Below are positions 1 to 12,642 of a stretch of 64,000 nt of DNA, piece by piece. The notes under the pieces were generated by a model. It made no database searches. It was not told the origin of the DNA and saw nothing but the letters and a program-made list of their open reading frames with translations. A program made the translations under genes and the position numbers. The stretch's first letter is position 1, and the number at the start of each line of letters is the position of its first letter. Source of the stretch: Diploscapter coronatus (Eukaryota; Nematoda; Chromadorea; Rhabditida; Rhabditidae); assembly GCA_964036155.1 (NCBI GenBank), contig OZ038422.1, positions 50,925,201 through 50,989,200 of the forward strand, given 5' to 3'.

Positions 1-532
1 ATTTCTCAAAAAACATCAAGAGTAATTAAAATTTCCAAGTGTTACTAACAACAAAAATAAATAGAACAAAAATATTAGAGATCAATTAAATTCGATCATA
101 ATTTGATGATATTGAATTTAGCGTAAATCACCAAATTTTAAAGTTACTTTTGGTTGTTCATCATACTGTTCTTAAAATTAGAAAGATAGAAAATGAGAAT
201 GTCGGAAAAACTTAAGACAAAAAATTACAGCCTCTAAAGATACGAAGTTAGTTTTATACATTTAGAAAAAATGAAAAACTATTGTTGATAATTCCCATAG
301 GGAAAGATATCATTCATTCCATGTTTGATCATCAGTTTTCCATCGGAGTTTCGCTCTGAAATTAAAGATAAAATCAAATTTGATAATTATTTCAGAGATA
401 GTAAATCTTTAGAAAGATATTTAGTTTTCGAAAAAAATACATCGAACTTTACATCTAGAAATGGTCTTTTTCATAAAAAATCGATTTGTTATAAAGGGAT
501 AAAAAATTTCCTAGAAAAGAGATCAATCTAAC
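1..532. other. probable intron, no exon seen
   Basis: AT-rich sequence downstream of the last visible chromodomain-gene exon. No splice-bounded open frame stands out on the minus strand. It is most simply the start of an intron whose next exon lies outside the window. Confidence 0.4.
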
Positions 533-1781
533 CTGTTGTTCTTCCTTGTCGTCGTTCTCGTTAATGACGGCGTGTTTCTCGTAGTAGGCTATCAAATTCA
601 GCGGGAATTGCTGGAGGATATGATCGTAGGGCATAATGAAGCGGGCCGATTGGCCGCTGAATGATTAGATGGTAAGATGTTTGGTTCATTATTTTCGAAA
701 CATTTTGGTGGAAAAAATGAATTTCCTCCCAACGACCAGATTATGGTGGTGTTTTTTTTGCAAAAATTGGCAGTTTGACATAAATGATGCAATGGTAAAG
801 AACCTTGATTCTTTTCGCGAAGAAAAATGCAGTCGTGGACAAAAGCATTAGCTCACCCATGAAAATTTTTAGAGCCTGGTTTTGACGCTTATCATGATTT
901 ATTTCAACTGTAGCTGAGCAATCTTTCACTGTTTGATGGTCGCATTATTTGGGCAAAATTTCACTCCGATTGAACAGCCACAAATTTCAAAACCAAGCAC
1001 CCGAAGTTTCATAGGTGGCCGACTAATTTCGTCCGCTACTGTATCTAAAAGTTACTTCTTCTCCGTCTTCTCAACCAGCCATTCATATTGCGAGAGCTTG
1101 GCGTTCTTGTCGCGCAGATGCTTGTTGTTCTTGGTATCCGCTGGGCCGACAACCTAAAATTTAAAAAAAAAATCACAAAAATTATTAAAAATTTCTCATT
1201 TTAAAAATGATATTTTATCATTATCTATAATTTAAAAATCCAGATAGTTTCAAATATATTCATTCGTTATGTTAGTATCTTTATTTCAGTTGGACGATTT
1301 ATAAACAAAAATATATATATATTGAACTTTCCTACCTCAACTTTGGTCTCATACTCGAGAACCAGTGCGGGCGAAACGTCGTGTTGAGGCATCCAGCTGG
1401 GGGCCCAATCGACAAGGAACTCGCGTCTCTCTCGTCCTTTCACCACCATCGTTCTCTCGTCCACGATTCTTCTCACCTCAAAATATATATCTTAAATTAC
1501 AATTCTATAATTATATCGGAAGCTTTTTTATAATCAAATAAACTCTAATTGGAGTTTCTTAAATTCAAAGTTCAGATTGTTGGAATAGATATTATAATAG
1601 GAAGATCAAGTCCATGGACTTGGATTTTATATATCACGGTATTTTTTCAATTTAATTAAGATATCATAAACTATAAAGACTTGTATACCTCCCACTGATC
1701 ACCGCCCAACGAAGTCGACTGATTGAGCGCTGAGCTCTTGTGCGCGGGTTTGTCCATGGTGGGCGACGTTTTGTGAACCAT
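533..1781 (-). CDS. chromodomain / chromo-shadow-like protein, 3' end outside window
   Basis: Exons (minus order): 1689-1781, 1336-1476, 1056-1153, 533-656; phases 0, 0, 2, 0 agree. The ATG at 1781 is the first in frame after an in-frame TAA. After a Ser/Lys-rich leader of about 30 residues, residues 31-77 read like a chromodomain (WEVRRIVDER, KGRERREFLVDW, then a hydrophobic C-terminal helix LVLEYE). The last visible exon (ARFIMPYDHI, PLNLIAYYEKHAVI) resembles the end of a chromo shadow domain, as in HP1 proteins (family PQIVIAFYEERL). This suggests an HP1-like or CEC-type chromatin reader that binds methylated histone tails in the nucleus. The exon ending at 533 has a good donor (CAG/GTTAGA) and no stop, so the gene continues to the left. 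The chromodomain match is from pattern only; the shadow domain is partial and less certain. Confidence 0.6.
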
Positions 1782-1842
1782 CGTTTTGCGATTCAATTCT
1801 AAACTTTAGATCATTATTTAGGAGGAAAATGTCAACAGCACC

Positions 1843-1983
1843 ATGATGACAGGACGGCATGGACGGTACGCGTTTTTCTATAATATAACGGCACGATTTT
1901 TATCAGCTTGCACGATTTTTCTATAAGAAATCGTGTCATTATATTGTACAAAGAACGTGCCGTCCATGACGTCCTGTCGCCAT
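1843..1983. repeat. hairpin inverted repeat (MITE-like), 141 bp
   Basis: The left arm (from 1843, containing GACAGGACGGCATGGACGG) and the right arm (ending 1983) are imperfect reverse complements over about 58 bp, with a short loop near 1905-1925. It sits about 60 bp upstream of the chromodomain gene start codon. No coding capacity is seen. Confidence 0.75.
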
Positions 1984-2689
1984 TTTGTAACTGCCGAGGA
2001 AAATCTACAAAAGTTGACAAATTGTCTAAAATAAGGCTAAATTCGCCAAATTTTGCAATTTTGCCGAACATGTCGAAATTCGCCGATAAACTGACGAAAC
2101 ACTTTCGAAAGCTATATCAAATGTCAAAATGCAAAGGTATTTCATGGTTTCGTAACCATCAATTTAACAAACTTCTGACTTCAACCACGTGAGTAATTTC
2201 ATCATTATTGGATCGGGGGAAAAAACCCGCTAAAATACAACTTTACAATTGGCGTAAAATTTGGAACGACTTAAAACCCGTATGAAATCTTAAATTGGAA
2301 TAAAATGAGCCTGGAATTTGAACAAAGAAATATGGAATGCTCAAATATGGAATACTCTGAGAGACAAAGGAAGTATATAAGACAAAGCGTATTTGAAAAG
2401 GGACAGGCTTCATGATATGATAATAAAGTAGCGTGATAAGTCATAAAACTGACAGTTGAATGCCATTTAAATAAATAAAGGTGCATGAAAAATTACAGAA
2501 AATGAGCGTTGCTGAAAATACTAGCTATTTCTCATGTCACCATTGCGAATAATTTCGTTAGTTCGCTCAACTTTAGCAATATTTCAAAATATGTCCATTT
2601 TCAAATTTCATAAATTTCGAGTGCCTGAGTAATTCTAGAACAATGTCATTGATTTAAGCTTCAAGTTTTCTTTTCATGATTTCCAATTT

Positions 2690-5600
2690 CTAGATCCCGA
2701 CCATAGGAAAATAGTGCATCTTGGGCCCAATGCGATTTTCGCGAATTCGTTTGAGGTGTCTGAAAAAATCTAAATATTAAGATTAAAAGATATTTCTTTC
2801 TAAATCATAAAATTTAATTTGATTTAATCATATCATAAACCATACAAGATGTCTAAATTAAGATTCAATAAAGATAAACACTTCTAAGACAAGATCATAT
2901 TTGATACCTGAGGCAAGGGATAGCGGCCTTGTCCAAATGCGTCCTGGCTTTGTCCGACAACCCTGCTCTCAGATCTTCGGCAAGACAGAACGGCCCACTG
3001 CCGGTTTTATCCGTTATCTGAAATAAAGACTTTAAAAAAATATCTCATCAAAAATGTACGCAGCTTTTTATCCTAATCCATCAGAAGATTTTGTAGGAGA
3101 TCACTTCGTAATCACTACAAAATCCTAGAGACCAGTTCTTGCTCAGATTTGCATAGTTTTTAAATCAAGATGATTCGAAACTTTCAAAGTTTCCAAAGTT
3201 TTAGATAGTAAATCTCAGAAAGTTAAGTTCTGATTATTAGTTCTCCAGTTGTACTTTCTAAATTTATAAATGACACTTAAAAGTCGGTCAAGGTGCAAAA
3301 TATCATTTATAAAGTCTTACAAATATCTAAAATAGTTCCGCATGAATCTCTATCTTCATATGCTCAATTTACGAACCCCCCAAAAATTAGATAATTAGGT
3401 AATATACGCAACAAATTGGAACCTGTTCTCTCCATTTGTCGACTTTCTCCTTTTCCCTTTGGCTCAGCTGGCGATAGGGCTTTTTGAGCAGCGCGGTCTT
3501 CTCCATGAACACATCGTTGAAACGGATCGCTACCTGAAAATTGAGAAATTAAACAAATTTTTTTTTTTAAATTAACAAATATAATTTTGCAAATACGATT
3601 ATTTTTTGAAAGAGAATATAAGCGTTTTAATAATTATTGAAACGCATATTTTCACATTGAACTTGAAAGAAAACCATAGAATTTTATATCTCATGTTCCA
3701 GGTGACTTTCGAGATATTAAAAATGAATAGATGTTTTAAAATTTCTGAAATAAATATAGAAAAAAGCTGATATTCACCAATAACTTTCTTCAATATCCAG
3801 AAAACTCAGGCCGCAATTTCGCAATGCCGGGATAAAAAGAATAATGACGTTTAGTTAGTCATAGGCTAGTAAACAAGCAACCCTATGCCAAAGGATAGGT
3901 CATTTGAATATTAGAGAGTAGAGGTAAAAGAAGAAGGAAAGAAAATAGTAAAGGTTTCAAAGAGAATAAAAGAAAAAGAATAAAGAAATATGGCTCCTAA
4001 TCAAGAGAGTTCGAGAAAAATAACCAATGACGAAATGATGTTGTTCTGATGTATCCGAAATTGAGATAGCCTTTACGCAAAGATGGGCGGAATTTTCGAA
4101 TATGTCAGACACTTTTTCCCGTCTATTTATGACACGTAATTAGGATATGAGCCCTCAAAGGGAAATTCGAAAATATATGTCAATCTGTTATCCTATTTTT
4201 AACATGTGATGGGGATAAAAAATCCGTGGCCCTCAAAATTTTCTAATGTGGCATGCACGCTAAATCACGTGGTGTGGCAAGCAATTTCCCACTAGCAAAC
4301 CACCGGCATAAATTTCGAGTTTCAGCGGAAAAAGCTAATTTAAAAATTCTTGAAAAATGCAAATTTAAATAAATTTGATAAATTTTTAATATGACGATAT
4401 AATTATAGTAAAATGAAAGAAAGTTCTATACGAAATTATGGGAATAATACTAATTTTAGACTCAGAGAATTTTTAGAACAGATCGAAAGGCAAAACTAAC
4501 CTGAAAACCTAAAAACCCGACAAAATCTAGAAACATATAACAAGAACAAGAAAGTTCCGATTTCAGTTTTCTTTCCCGCCAAAAATCAAAATCGTTAAGA
4601 TAACGGAAACTTCAAAAATGGGGGTCACATTAGGGAAAATTCAATATTGGAAGTGAGAGAAAATGAAATAGCGTTAAAAATGAGATAAGAGAAAGAAAAC
4701 AGAGAAAGAATGTCAGGGGCATAAACTCTCTTTATTTGCAACGCTTTTACCCGTATGCACGTTTCTATTTTTTCTTTTTTCACATTATTTCTCATTTTTC
4801 CTCTTTTCCTCTCTAGTAATTTAACTATATTTGTCTTTTCTCTAGCTCTCTAATGAACATTCCTTTTCCTTGAATCATTAACCATTCTGCAAAGCTTAAA
4901 CAAAACTGAGTACTTAAGAAAATTGCCGAGTTCAAACTTCAAAAAATTGTTCTGAAAGATAAACATAGTTCTAGCTTTGCAAAGAATGAACGCTTTTGAT
5001 AGTATCAAATATGAAATACTCTGCAGCGCAGGCCTTCAAATTATAGATGAATAGCTGTTAGAGATTGATGACAGAAACAGCGAGAAATAGTCATTAAAAC
5101 TGCGAGATAAACTATCAAAAAGGAGAACTAGTATTTAAAATGTGATGATATAAGAGCTAAAATATGAGAAATAGTCTTGCAAATAAGAGAACGAGTTAGA
5201 CGTAGAGAAAGTCTTTCCTTATAAGAGTGCGTAGAGAAGAAGTGCGGGGAACGCCTATTTTACTTTTTGCTGCTCGCTTTCTGCTAAAGAGTCGCATGAG
5301 CCGGCGAAAGGACGAGAAAAAAGAACAGACAGATAAAAATAGGGCACGTGACACACAGCACGAAACTCCAAAAATGGCAGGAAAAATGAAAAAATGAAAG
5401 AGACAATAACTAATTGGATCAGACGGTTTTAGGAGGGTATTCTCTAACATGAAGATAGAGATTTTAGCAATTATTAGATTCGAAAGAGGCTCAAAATTAT
5501 CCCAAGTTGCTAAAGGAGGATATGTTTTAATATGGAATTAAAGAGTTTTGAAACTTAGAACAATAGTAAAGATAATAATGAACAATTGAAAAAAGTCGCT

Positions 5601-8600
5601 TAATTTAGAAAGTACGATATGCTTTATAGATTTTTAGAAGGTAAAATTATTAAAATAAGTTATCCTAGCTTGAATACCAAACTAATTCCTATTAAAATGT
5701 TTGTTTAAATTTAGACATTTTTAAACACAAATATCTGCTGGCATAATTATGAGGGAAATTATCTCGGCAAGCACGCGGGAAAAAATTCAACTTCTTTTTT
5801 ATGGGAAATCGAGCAATTTTCCTTTTCTAATTACGAGATCAAAATTCAGAGCTTCAAGGACGTCCAAAAATAATTTTTTATAAATTTGTTTTAAAAAATT
5901 ATCGAAAAAGCGATAAAATTAAGCATTTTTAATTTAAAAAATTTTAAACCTGCGTAAGCTAAAAGAAGTTAAAGATAAGCTTCTTTTCAACTATTATTCA
6001 CTACACTAGTCGCAATAAATTTCAGAAATATTCCAATTGAAATTCGAAATTTTAAAATCTACAACAAACCTCAAAAATGCAATAAAACTCCGCAGAAAAA
6101 TGCAATTAGTGCGAAAAACGATGAAAACAAGCGATAAATTTGGCCTTTTATCGATTTCTCGCGTCCAAAAATAAAAATGAAAAAGTCCTGGCGAAATTTT
6201 CATGAAAAATTGGCTCGTTTCGACATTTTCGGGGATTCTTTCGTCTTTTGCAAACCCTCTTCAAATATCATATGGCACCCTTTTGAAAATACACAAAGAT
6301 TCATTTCCAAATTATTCGGGCCGGTTTTAGGATATTATCCTTAAACGTTGGATTTCAAATTCCTATTGTTATTCATAAAATTCGCAATAATTTTCACGAA
6401 ATCCCAACAAAGGAAATCAGAAACTAACCCTAAATTCGATTTGATTCTATCTTCTGAAAAAACTGTTTATAAGTCCATCTCAAAATTGATCATCCTCGAA
6501 ATGTCCTTTCAAAAATTTGAGATTCTTTAATACTGGAAAAGTTCCTTAAAACTACAGCATTTTTCTAAAGTTTAGGTAAAACTTTCGAAGATAATAATAT
6601 CATTAATCTCGGGCGAAAATAAACTAATATCAAAATTTTCACAAAAATCGTTAAAAAACTAGAATTCAGTGAATGCGCACGAATTTTTCCGTACATTTTT
6701 AGCTCATTACTGAAACTGCGTTAGCTCCGTGTGCCATTATGCGAAATCTCTCGCGATTTTCTTGATATAAAGGATTAGTTGTCTCCCAAAATGGAAGAGT
6801 TTCGGTAATGAGCAAGTTTTACAACTAATCTGTGACATTTGTCTCGTGTTTGATGAAAATCCAATTTTTACAACTTGTCGAAAAATTTGGATTTTAGTTT
6901 ATTTTCGCCGAAGATGGATGATACTTTAAACTCTGCGAACAATTTCATGACTTCGACAAAATATCACAAAATTACACATTTTCGCAGGCTTAGAACTGCT
7001 GTCTTCGATAATTTCATATTATTCCCATACAAAATGTGATAGATTATGCATGAAAAGAAGTGAGAATTAGATAGCGTTTCAAAAAGTTCAACTTCAAAAA
7101 GAATAAACATTTAATTTACTTATTTCTCACTAAAATGATAACTTAAAATTATTTAGACAGGCCTAGTTTCAAAATATTTTTGACAACAAGCAAAAGAGGA
7201 AAACAACATTTTTTCCTTATTTTGTTTATCATGTGAGATAAGAAAAATAGAGAATCATAAAATAAAGAAATAGCGCTGAAAACATGAGAAAAACAAACGA
7301 TAAAATGGAGCGTTTAGGAAAATAATGCAAATCTTTCTCTGGTGTGTTTCGATAACATTTTCATTTTCTCACTCTCTCTCGAAATTCAATTCTCTCAAAA
7401 TCGGATTAAAATACGTCGATAAAAGGGAAAAAAACGGATAGCGAGTTTTCATTTTTCAGGCTCCGAGAACAATCATAACCTGAGCTTATTTTGGTAAATC
7501 CCAAACTCTTATTAATCCGAGCAATTTCTACATATAAGGGCATATGGAATAATGGATTCTGGAATCTTTCAAAGAAGAAAGTGTACTAAAAATAGAATAT
7601 GGTATCATTCAATTTGAAACTATTGTCTTTCCTAAAAATAGGCTATTCAAAATAACTATTATGCCAAATCTTAAAATGACTTTTCAGATTTTAAAGCAAA
7701 TCATTTACATGAATAAGTTGCAAAAAGTTTCTAAGCTAGTAAGCCTGAAATGTTTCGAATAATTTCATGAGTAATTATAAAACCTCTATGATAGAGCTAT
7801 GTAAAAATCCTCGAATCGAATCTCATTTTTGCAGGAATGCGTCATTTTTCACCACCCTACAAAAACGCCTATCTCCCTAGAAACCTTGGTTCTCTCCTCA
7901 AATTGAAGCCTTGCTCGAACGATGTAAACATAGAATGATTCAGAGAATTACAACATCGCAGCCGGTTCTTAAATCCTATCCTTAAACACTACAGGAAATG
8001 TCCTGTCTACTTTATCGTTAATGCCAACATTTTTACACTGGTGTTTGTATTTAGGTTTGTGCTGAAAGTATTAAAATAAACTACCTTTCCAAAGGAAATA
8101 ATGTATTTTTTATCCAAAATTGTAGAAAAAAAAGTTGGAAGAACTTGACTTTTAAATAAAATTATTATAGCCTTCGAAAATATCAAAAATTTCTTCAATT
8201 ATTTTTTGCCCGGAGGCGCATTTAACAGATTTCACGCTCCAGTCGTTTCTTATAGTCTAAACATAGCAAATATACGACTAGCGTTTCATCTTAACATCGA
8301 AAAAGTATCTACACTGGGAATTTGCTGTTTTATCCGCGATACTTCCTTGCCCTTCTAAAGCCAAATAATAGAATCTTACTCAAATTAATCTTCGATCTCA
8401 ATCAAGTCTATGTATATTTTTCTTTAATCATGAGCATTAAATAATAAAAACCTCGTTTTTTTCTGAAAGTCACAAGTGTAAAATAACAAAGTTTTGTTTC
8501 TTCACTTAACTCTCAAGGACAAAACTCTTTCTCTAACTTTTGAATGTCAGATTTTCCAAGTTAAATATCACCTGGAGATATTTAATATCTTGGTAAGTCT

Positions 8601-10532
8601 TCCAAGCCCCGCCCCTTTTTGTATAGTTTCTCAAAATATTCACTTTCAAGCTTCATAAACATATTCATAGAATATGCTATTAGAAGAAAGTCGTCGCTTA
8701 TTTTAGAAACATGGAATATCAAATATTAGATTTGAAAGAAATTTAGCAAGAGGAATATGATATCGTCATAATTAGGCTTCAACATTTTTGCAAAATTTAA
8801 GAACTAGCATTAATAAATAATGGTTGTGCAGTAGCTTGGGAGTTCTATGTGAAAAATGATCAGGCTCGGTTTTTTTAAAGCTCTAGGAATATAAACATGC
8901 TATGATTCCGAGTATTCGAAGATTTGGAGGTTAATAGGTAAAAATAGTACACAAAAGTGAGAAGTTGCTAATTTTCAACAATAGTTTACCCTTGCACGAT
9001 CTAATCGCGCACAAATAGTCTACGTTTAAAAATATTTTAAGGTAATTAATTTTAGAAAATAAAATGATACGGCCTGATCACGGAAAAAAGATAAAAAAAA
9101 TAAGAAATAAGAAAATAAATTTTAAAATTTGAAACAAAATTGCCGACCTCATTGAGCTCGTCGAGTTTCATGGACCGCTTCAGGTAGGATTGGAGGCTGG
9201 CGAATTCGCACGCAGTGACGAGGCACATGTAGCGGTATTTCTGCAAATGCAAATTTATGTCGTCAATTTTTGAATTAAAATATGTTGAATCAATTATGAA
9301 TTCAAGCATTTTCAGAGCTTACTTTCACAGATATTTTAGAAATTATCTAACCGGATCTACCAATATTATTGTGTAAAATTTCTTCTTTAATCATTTTTTA
9401 AATTTTGAATTGGAAACAGATCTAGGGAGGACGTTCGTCGGAAACCCCTTGCGACCTATCCCCCATAGATTTTTGTTCGTCTGTCGAAAGTGCTCCCTAG
9501 GTCTGATTGGAAGGTGGAAAATATCAAGGAATCATTTCATTTTGGATCTTGTCAAATTTTGAAGCCTCATCAAATAAATGCAAAAATTATATTTTCAAGT
9601 TTGAAAAGGAAAAAAATCTTCACCTTTGCCGAAGCATCCTGCTCCTGTTCGGGATCTTCTTTGACGGAGTTCGGATCGTTTTCTTTGTTTCTGTCTTCGG
9701 AATTTTCGACCAAATTCGGTTTCTTTTCTTTCGAAATCGGCGATTTTCGCTTCTCCGATAGATTCACTTTCAGGTTCATTTGCTGAAAAACAGCTTTTTC
9801 TCATAAGTCTATCAATTATTTGCACTGATAAAAATTATTCCGCTTCTAACATAGGAAAACTTTCAAGAAACCTATAAAAATAGCATTTAAATAAAATAAG
9901 TTTTAGAAAATATAAAAAGAAGTTAAAGGGATTTAAAAGAAAAATAACAAAAATAAGGAAGAATAAATAAGTCTACTTGAATAATGTGATCATATTTGGC
10001 GAAGAGTTTGGCGTCTCGTTCCGGCTGCAGCTTTTCCTCGTTCTCGGCCGAGTCGATCACGTTCTCCAGTAGCCGCAACGAGGCCACCATCGAGGCGTCC
10101 ACTGAAATTTTGCAATTTTTAGAATGTTTGAAGGAATAAGTGCTAAATATATTTGCACTTGTTCGTTGTGAATGATGGATGCCACGTCTCCCAGTAAACT
10201 TGTAAAGGTAAACACAATCGTTTTGTTGTTTTAACAAATTTAATGAGAAACTTTCTCCTATCATCAATAATTGCTCAAGCATGCAAGTTGCAAAATATTC
10301 TTCAAACAAAATGTCACTTCAAAATTCCACCAATTCGGTTTCAGAAAATTCGAAACGAAATTCAAGAAATACTTTTGATAATCGACTCATACACACCGTC
10401 TGTTAAAATTTTTTTTTTTTTTAAATTCCCACATTTATCGATTTCCCTGGCGACGACTATATCGTTGAAGAACTTTGACGTTGACGTCTGTTGTTCGTCG
10501 ATGGACTGTAGAAGTGCGCGCGACGAATCCAT
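2690..10532 (-). CDS. unrecognised 255-residue charged protein with one giant intron
   Basis: Exons (minus order): 10433-10532, 9977-10101, 9624-9782, 9148-9240, 3423-3533, 2908-3017, 2690-2759. All phases join and the TAG is at 2690-2692. The N-terminal 75 residues (starts MDSSRALLQSIDEQQ) are helical and probably coiled. Exon 3 is Lys/Glu/Asn-rich and probably disordered. Exon 4 holds two cysteines (YMCLVTACEF). The C-terminal part is basic (REKEKVDKWREQ, RHLKRIRENRIGPK) with two more cysteines. I do not recognise the family; a nuclear protein is a guess from composition only. Intron 4 is about 5.6 kb, far longer than its neighbours, so either an exon was missed or two genes were joined. 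All three exons after it are in phase and on the same strand, which favours one gene. Confidence 0.55.
3534..9147. other. 5.6 kb intron or spacer, repeat-bearing, no clear exon
   Basis: AT-rich DNA between two exons of the minus-strand gene. Short open frames here lack splice context and read as low-complexity hydrophobic protein. It holds an inverted-repeat element at 6612-6909 and purine-rich tracts (3945-4000, 4650-4720, 7190-7310) with a recurrent GAAATAGCG core. I see no RNA gene. Confidence 0.5.
6612..6909. repeat. 298-bp inverted-repeat element with nested second palindrome
   Basis: The outer arms begin with GGCGAAAATAAACTAATATC at 6612 and match, with few differences, the reverse complement of the sequence ending at 6909. 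A second inverted pair, GCTCATTACTGAAAC near 6710 and its near reverse complement near 6810, lies inside. It has no coding capacity and resembles a MITE. Confidence 0.7.
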
Positions 10533-10845
10533 TTTCTTAATTAGGCCAATTAAGCCAATTAAAATCTAGTTATTAAGTTGAAATTTGAGTTAATTGGGCA
10601 ATAAAAAGGAAAAAAAACAGCGGCTATTTTTGAACCTTCCGCGTATATTCGCATTGGAGCGCGTTAGTTACGTTTCTTTAGATCATGGCCTCATAATAGA
10701 GCCCCCAAGCAGATATGCCGAATTGATGTTTCGAATAAAATTTTTGTGCAGAAATGTCACCAGGGATGTAAATAAGACTTCCGTGAGGCAAAATAAAAAA
10801 ATTATAAATTGAAAAAATCACAAAATCTCACCCAAAATGAATATA
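10533..10845. other. 5' flank of the minus-strand gene, up to the mariner insertion
   Basis: 313 bp between the start codon at 10532 and the left end of the mariner element. I see no convincing gene. It must hold the proximal promoter of the minus-strand gene unless the promoter lies beyond the insertion. Confidence 0.4.
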
Positions 10846-12110
10846 TTAGGTTGGTGCATAATTAGTGTCCCAAAATTTTTGTCATTTATTATTTTTTAGT
10901 CAGTAGGTATGATCACTTGGCAAGTATCGGACACTAGTAGCCAAGTGTCTAAGCTACCCATATATAAGTCTAGAATCACAGCGTCTAAGTTAGTTGGCAC
11001 AGAAATGCCCTTTATGCTCATGGTCAGCTTTATATGGTCATCTTCTACGAGTGGCGATGCAGCTCCAACGCGGCGGCGACGACCAGAAATATTGTTAGAA
11101 TGTTCGGCGAGGGCACAGCTTTCGAACGCACCGTCACTTGCTAGTTTAGTCGCTTCGAGTCGGGAGATATGAGTTGTCAAAGCGGAGACCACCTTAGCCG
11201 CCCTTCATTCGTAAATGAGGACGAATTGCTGCGTGCTATTAAAGCGAATCCCGAAGCGATCACTTGTAAATTGGCGACTACATTCAGATGTTGTTATTCC
11301 ACCGTCATATGCCATCCCGACGATCTTGGCTGCCACAGAGTCCTCGCTCGATGAATCTCCAACCGCCTCCCTGACTCCCAAAAATAGTGTCGAATGAACA
11401 TCTGTCAGTCTCTTCTCCTCCACCTGCACTGCAAGGAGTTTCTCGAGGAACTGGTGACTGGAAATGATAGCTGGGTCCTCTACGATAACGCCACCCAGCA
11501 CGCTGTCTGGATCCCGCGCGAAGATGAGCCGCCAGCTGTTCCGAAGCCCGACCACCACTCACACAGGTTTCTCCTCTGTTCTCCCCTGCTGCTGGTGGGA
11601 TGCGAGAGGAATGCTTTGCTGGAAGTTGCTGTCGCAAGGCACTACAATCACCGCTTCCACCTACACCCATCAGCTCAAGAAACTTGCTCAAACTACCCGA
11701 GAAAATCAGCCGAGAAGTGAAAATGTCCACCCCCTCCATGAAAATGACCGCCCTCATGTCGCAAAAGAGACGCAGCAAACGCTAGTGAACCTGGGCTGGA
11801 AGACGGTTTCCCACCTACTATATTCTCCTGACTTCGCGCTTTCCAGCTATCACCTGTTCTATCCTTTAAAACAGTTCCTGGCGAGTAAATCGTTCGCGAA
11901 GTATGAAGACCCAAAATTGGCTCTTTCCGACTTTTTCGACTTCCAGCTGCCCGAGTTCTGGGCCAAAGGAATCAATGATCTCCCCATTCGTTGGACTAGT
12001 GTTGTTGATAACTTAGGTGGTTATATCATTGATTGAACCTAAGTAGAAATAAAGATATGAACAAAAAATTTTATGTTAATTTTTGGGACACTAATTATGC
12101 ACCAACCTAA
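10846..12110 (+). mobile_element. mariner-family transposon, 1265 bp, decayed
   Basis: It starts TTAGGTTGGTGCATAATTAG at 10846 and ends with the exact reverse complement at 12110. The terminal inverted repeats are identical over 30 bp, and a TA dinucleotide flanks each side (10844-10845, 12111-12112), the standard mariner target duplication. Length, ends and the encoded transposase are typical of Tc1/mariner elements. Internal sequence is coding on the plus strand but disrupted, so the copy is non-autonomous. The intact ends may still be substrates for a transposase supplied elsewhere. Confidence 0.97.
11034..12036 (+). pseudogene. mariner transposase pseudogene
   Basis: Reading from 11034 gives the N-terminal helix-turn-helix region and a recognisable transposase, broken by in-frame stops at 11142-11144, 11352-11354 and 11385-11387 and by a frameshift near 11575-11600. 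The second frame then runs to the stop at 12034-12036. Landmarks include VNEDELLRAIKANP, LVTGNDSWVLYDNA, LGWKTVSHLLYSPD and KSFAKYED. Of the DD34D catalytic triad the first Asp (GNDSW) remains. The second sits in HENDRPH, where the family has HDNARPH (Asp to Glu). The third is in SSYHLF, where the family has SDYHLF (Asp to Ser). Even without the stops the protein would be inactive. Confidence 0.95.
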
Positions 12111-12112
12111 TA

Positions 12113-12642
12113 TTTTAGAAAACGAATTCACATTTGTACAAATTTGTACGAGCACCTTATGTTTCGATTTTTCTTATAGAACCGTTTTATCGAATGTATC
12201 ATCAGTCTTCCCAAAATCTCGTTGTCCCTCATTACTTTCGAAGGATAAGGTTTATAAGGCCGTGAGATGGTAATTCAGTGTAACCTTATTATTTATTTTC
12301 AAGCTTGATCCAAAATCTTGGATTTTTGCTAGAAATTATCTCTAATCTGGGTTCATTTTTTAAAAAAATCATATAAAAACGAGAACTAAGTGATCTTTTT
12401 TCATTGCTATTTTTCCTAAATTTTCACACATTTTGTTTACCATCTACCAAATTTATTTACGACAAGTTGTTATTTTAAATCCCAATGGTTACGAATAGGC
12501 AAAATAAACCGTTACAGATACGGCACAACAAATTTCAGCTATATTTGGCAAGCTTTTGTGTGCCCAGCTCTGAATTCGAAATGCTATAAAAGCTTTAATT
12601 TTTGAAAATTATCAAAAATAACCACAAATCACTGCCTAAATT
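12113..12642. other. spacer upstream of the cathepsin B-like gene
   Basis: 530 bp of AT-rich sequence between the mariner right end and the protease start codon. It probably contains the protease promoter. No RNA gene or repeat recognised. Confidence 0.4.

Noticed and set aside
11305..11778. 157-codon minus-strand open frame within the mariner
   Set aside because: Antisense shadow of the transposase, which is clearly recognisable on the plus strand.
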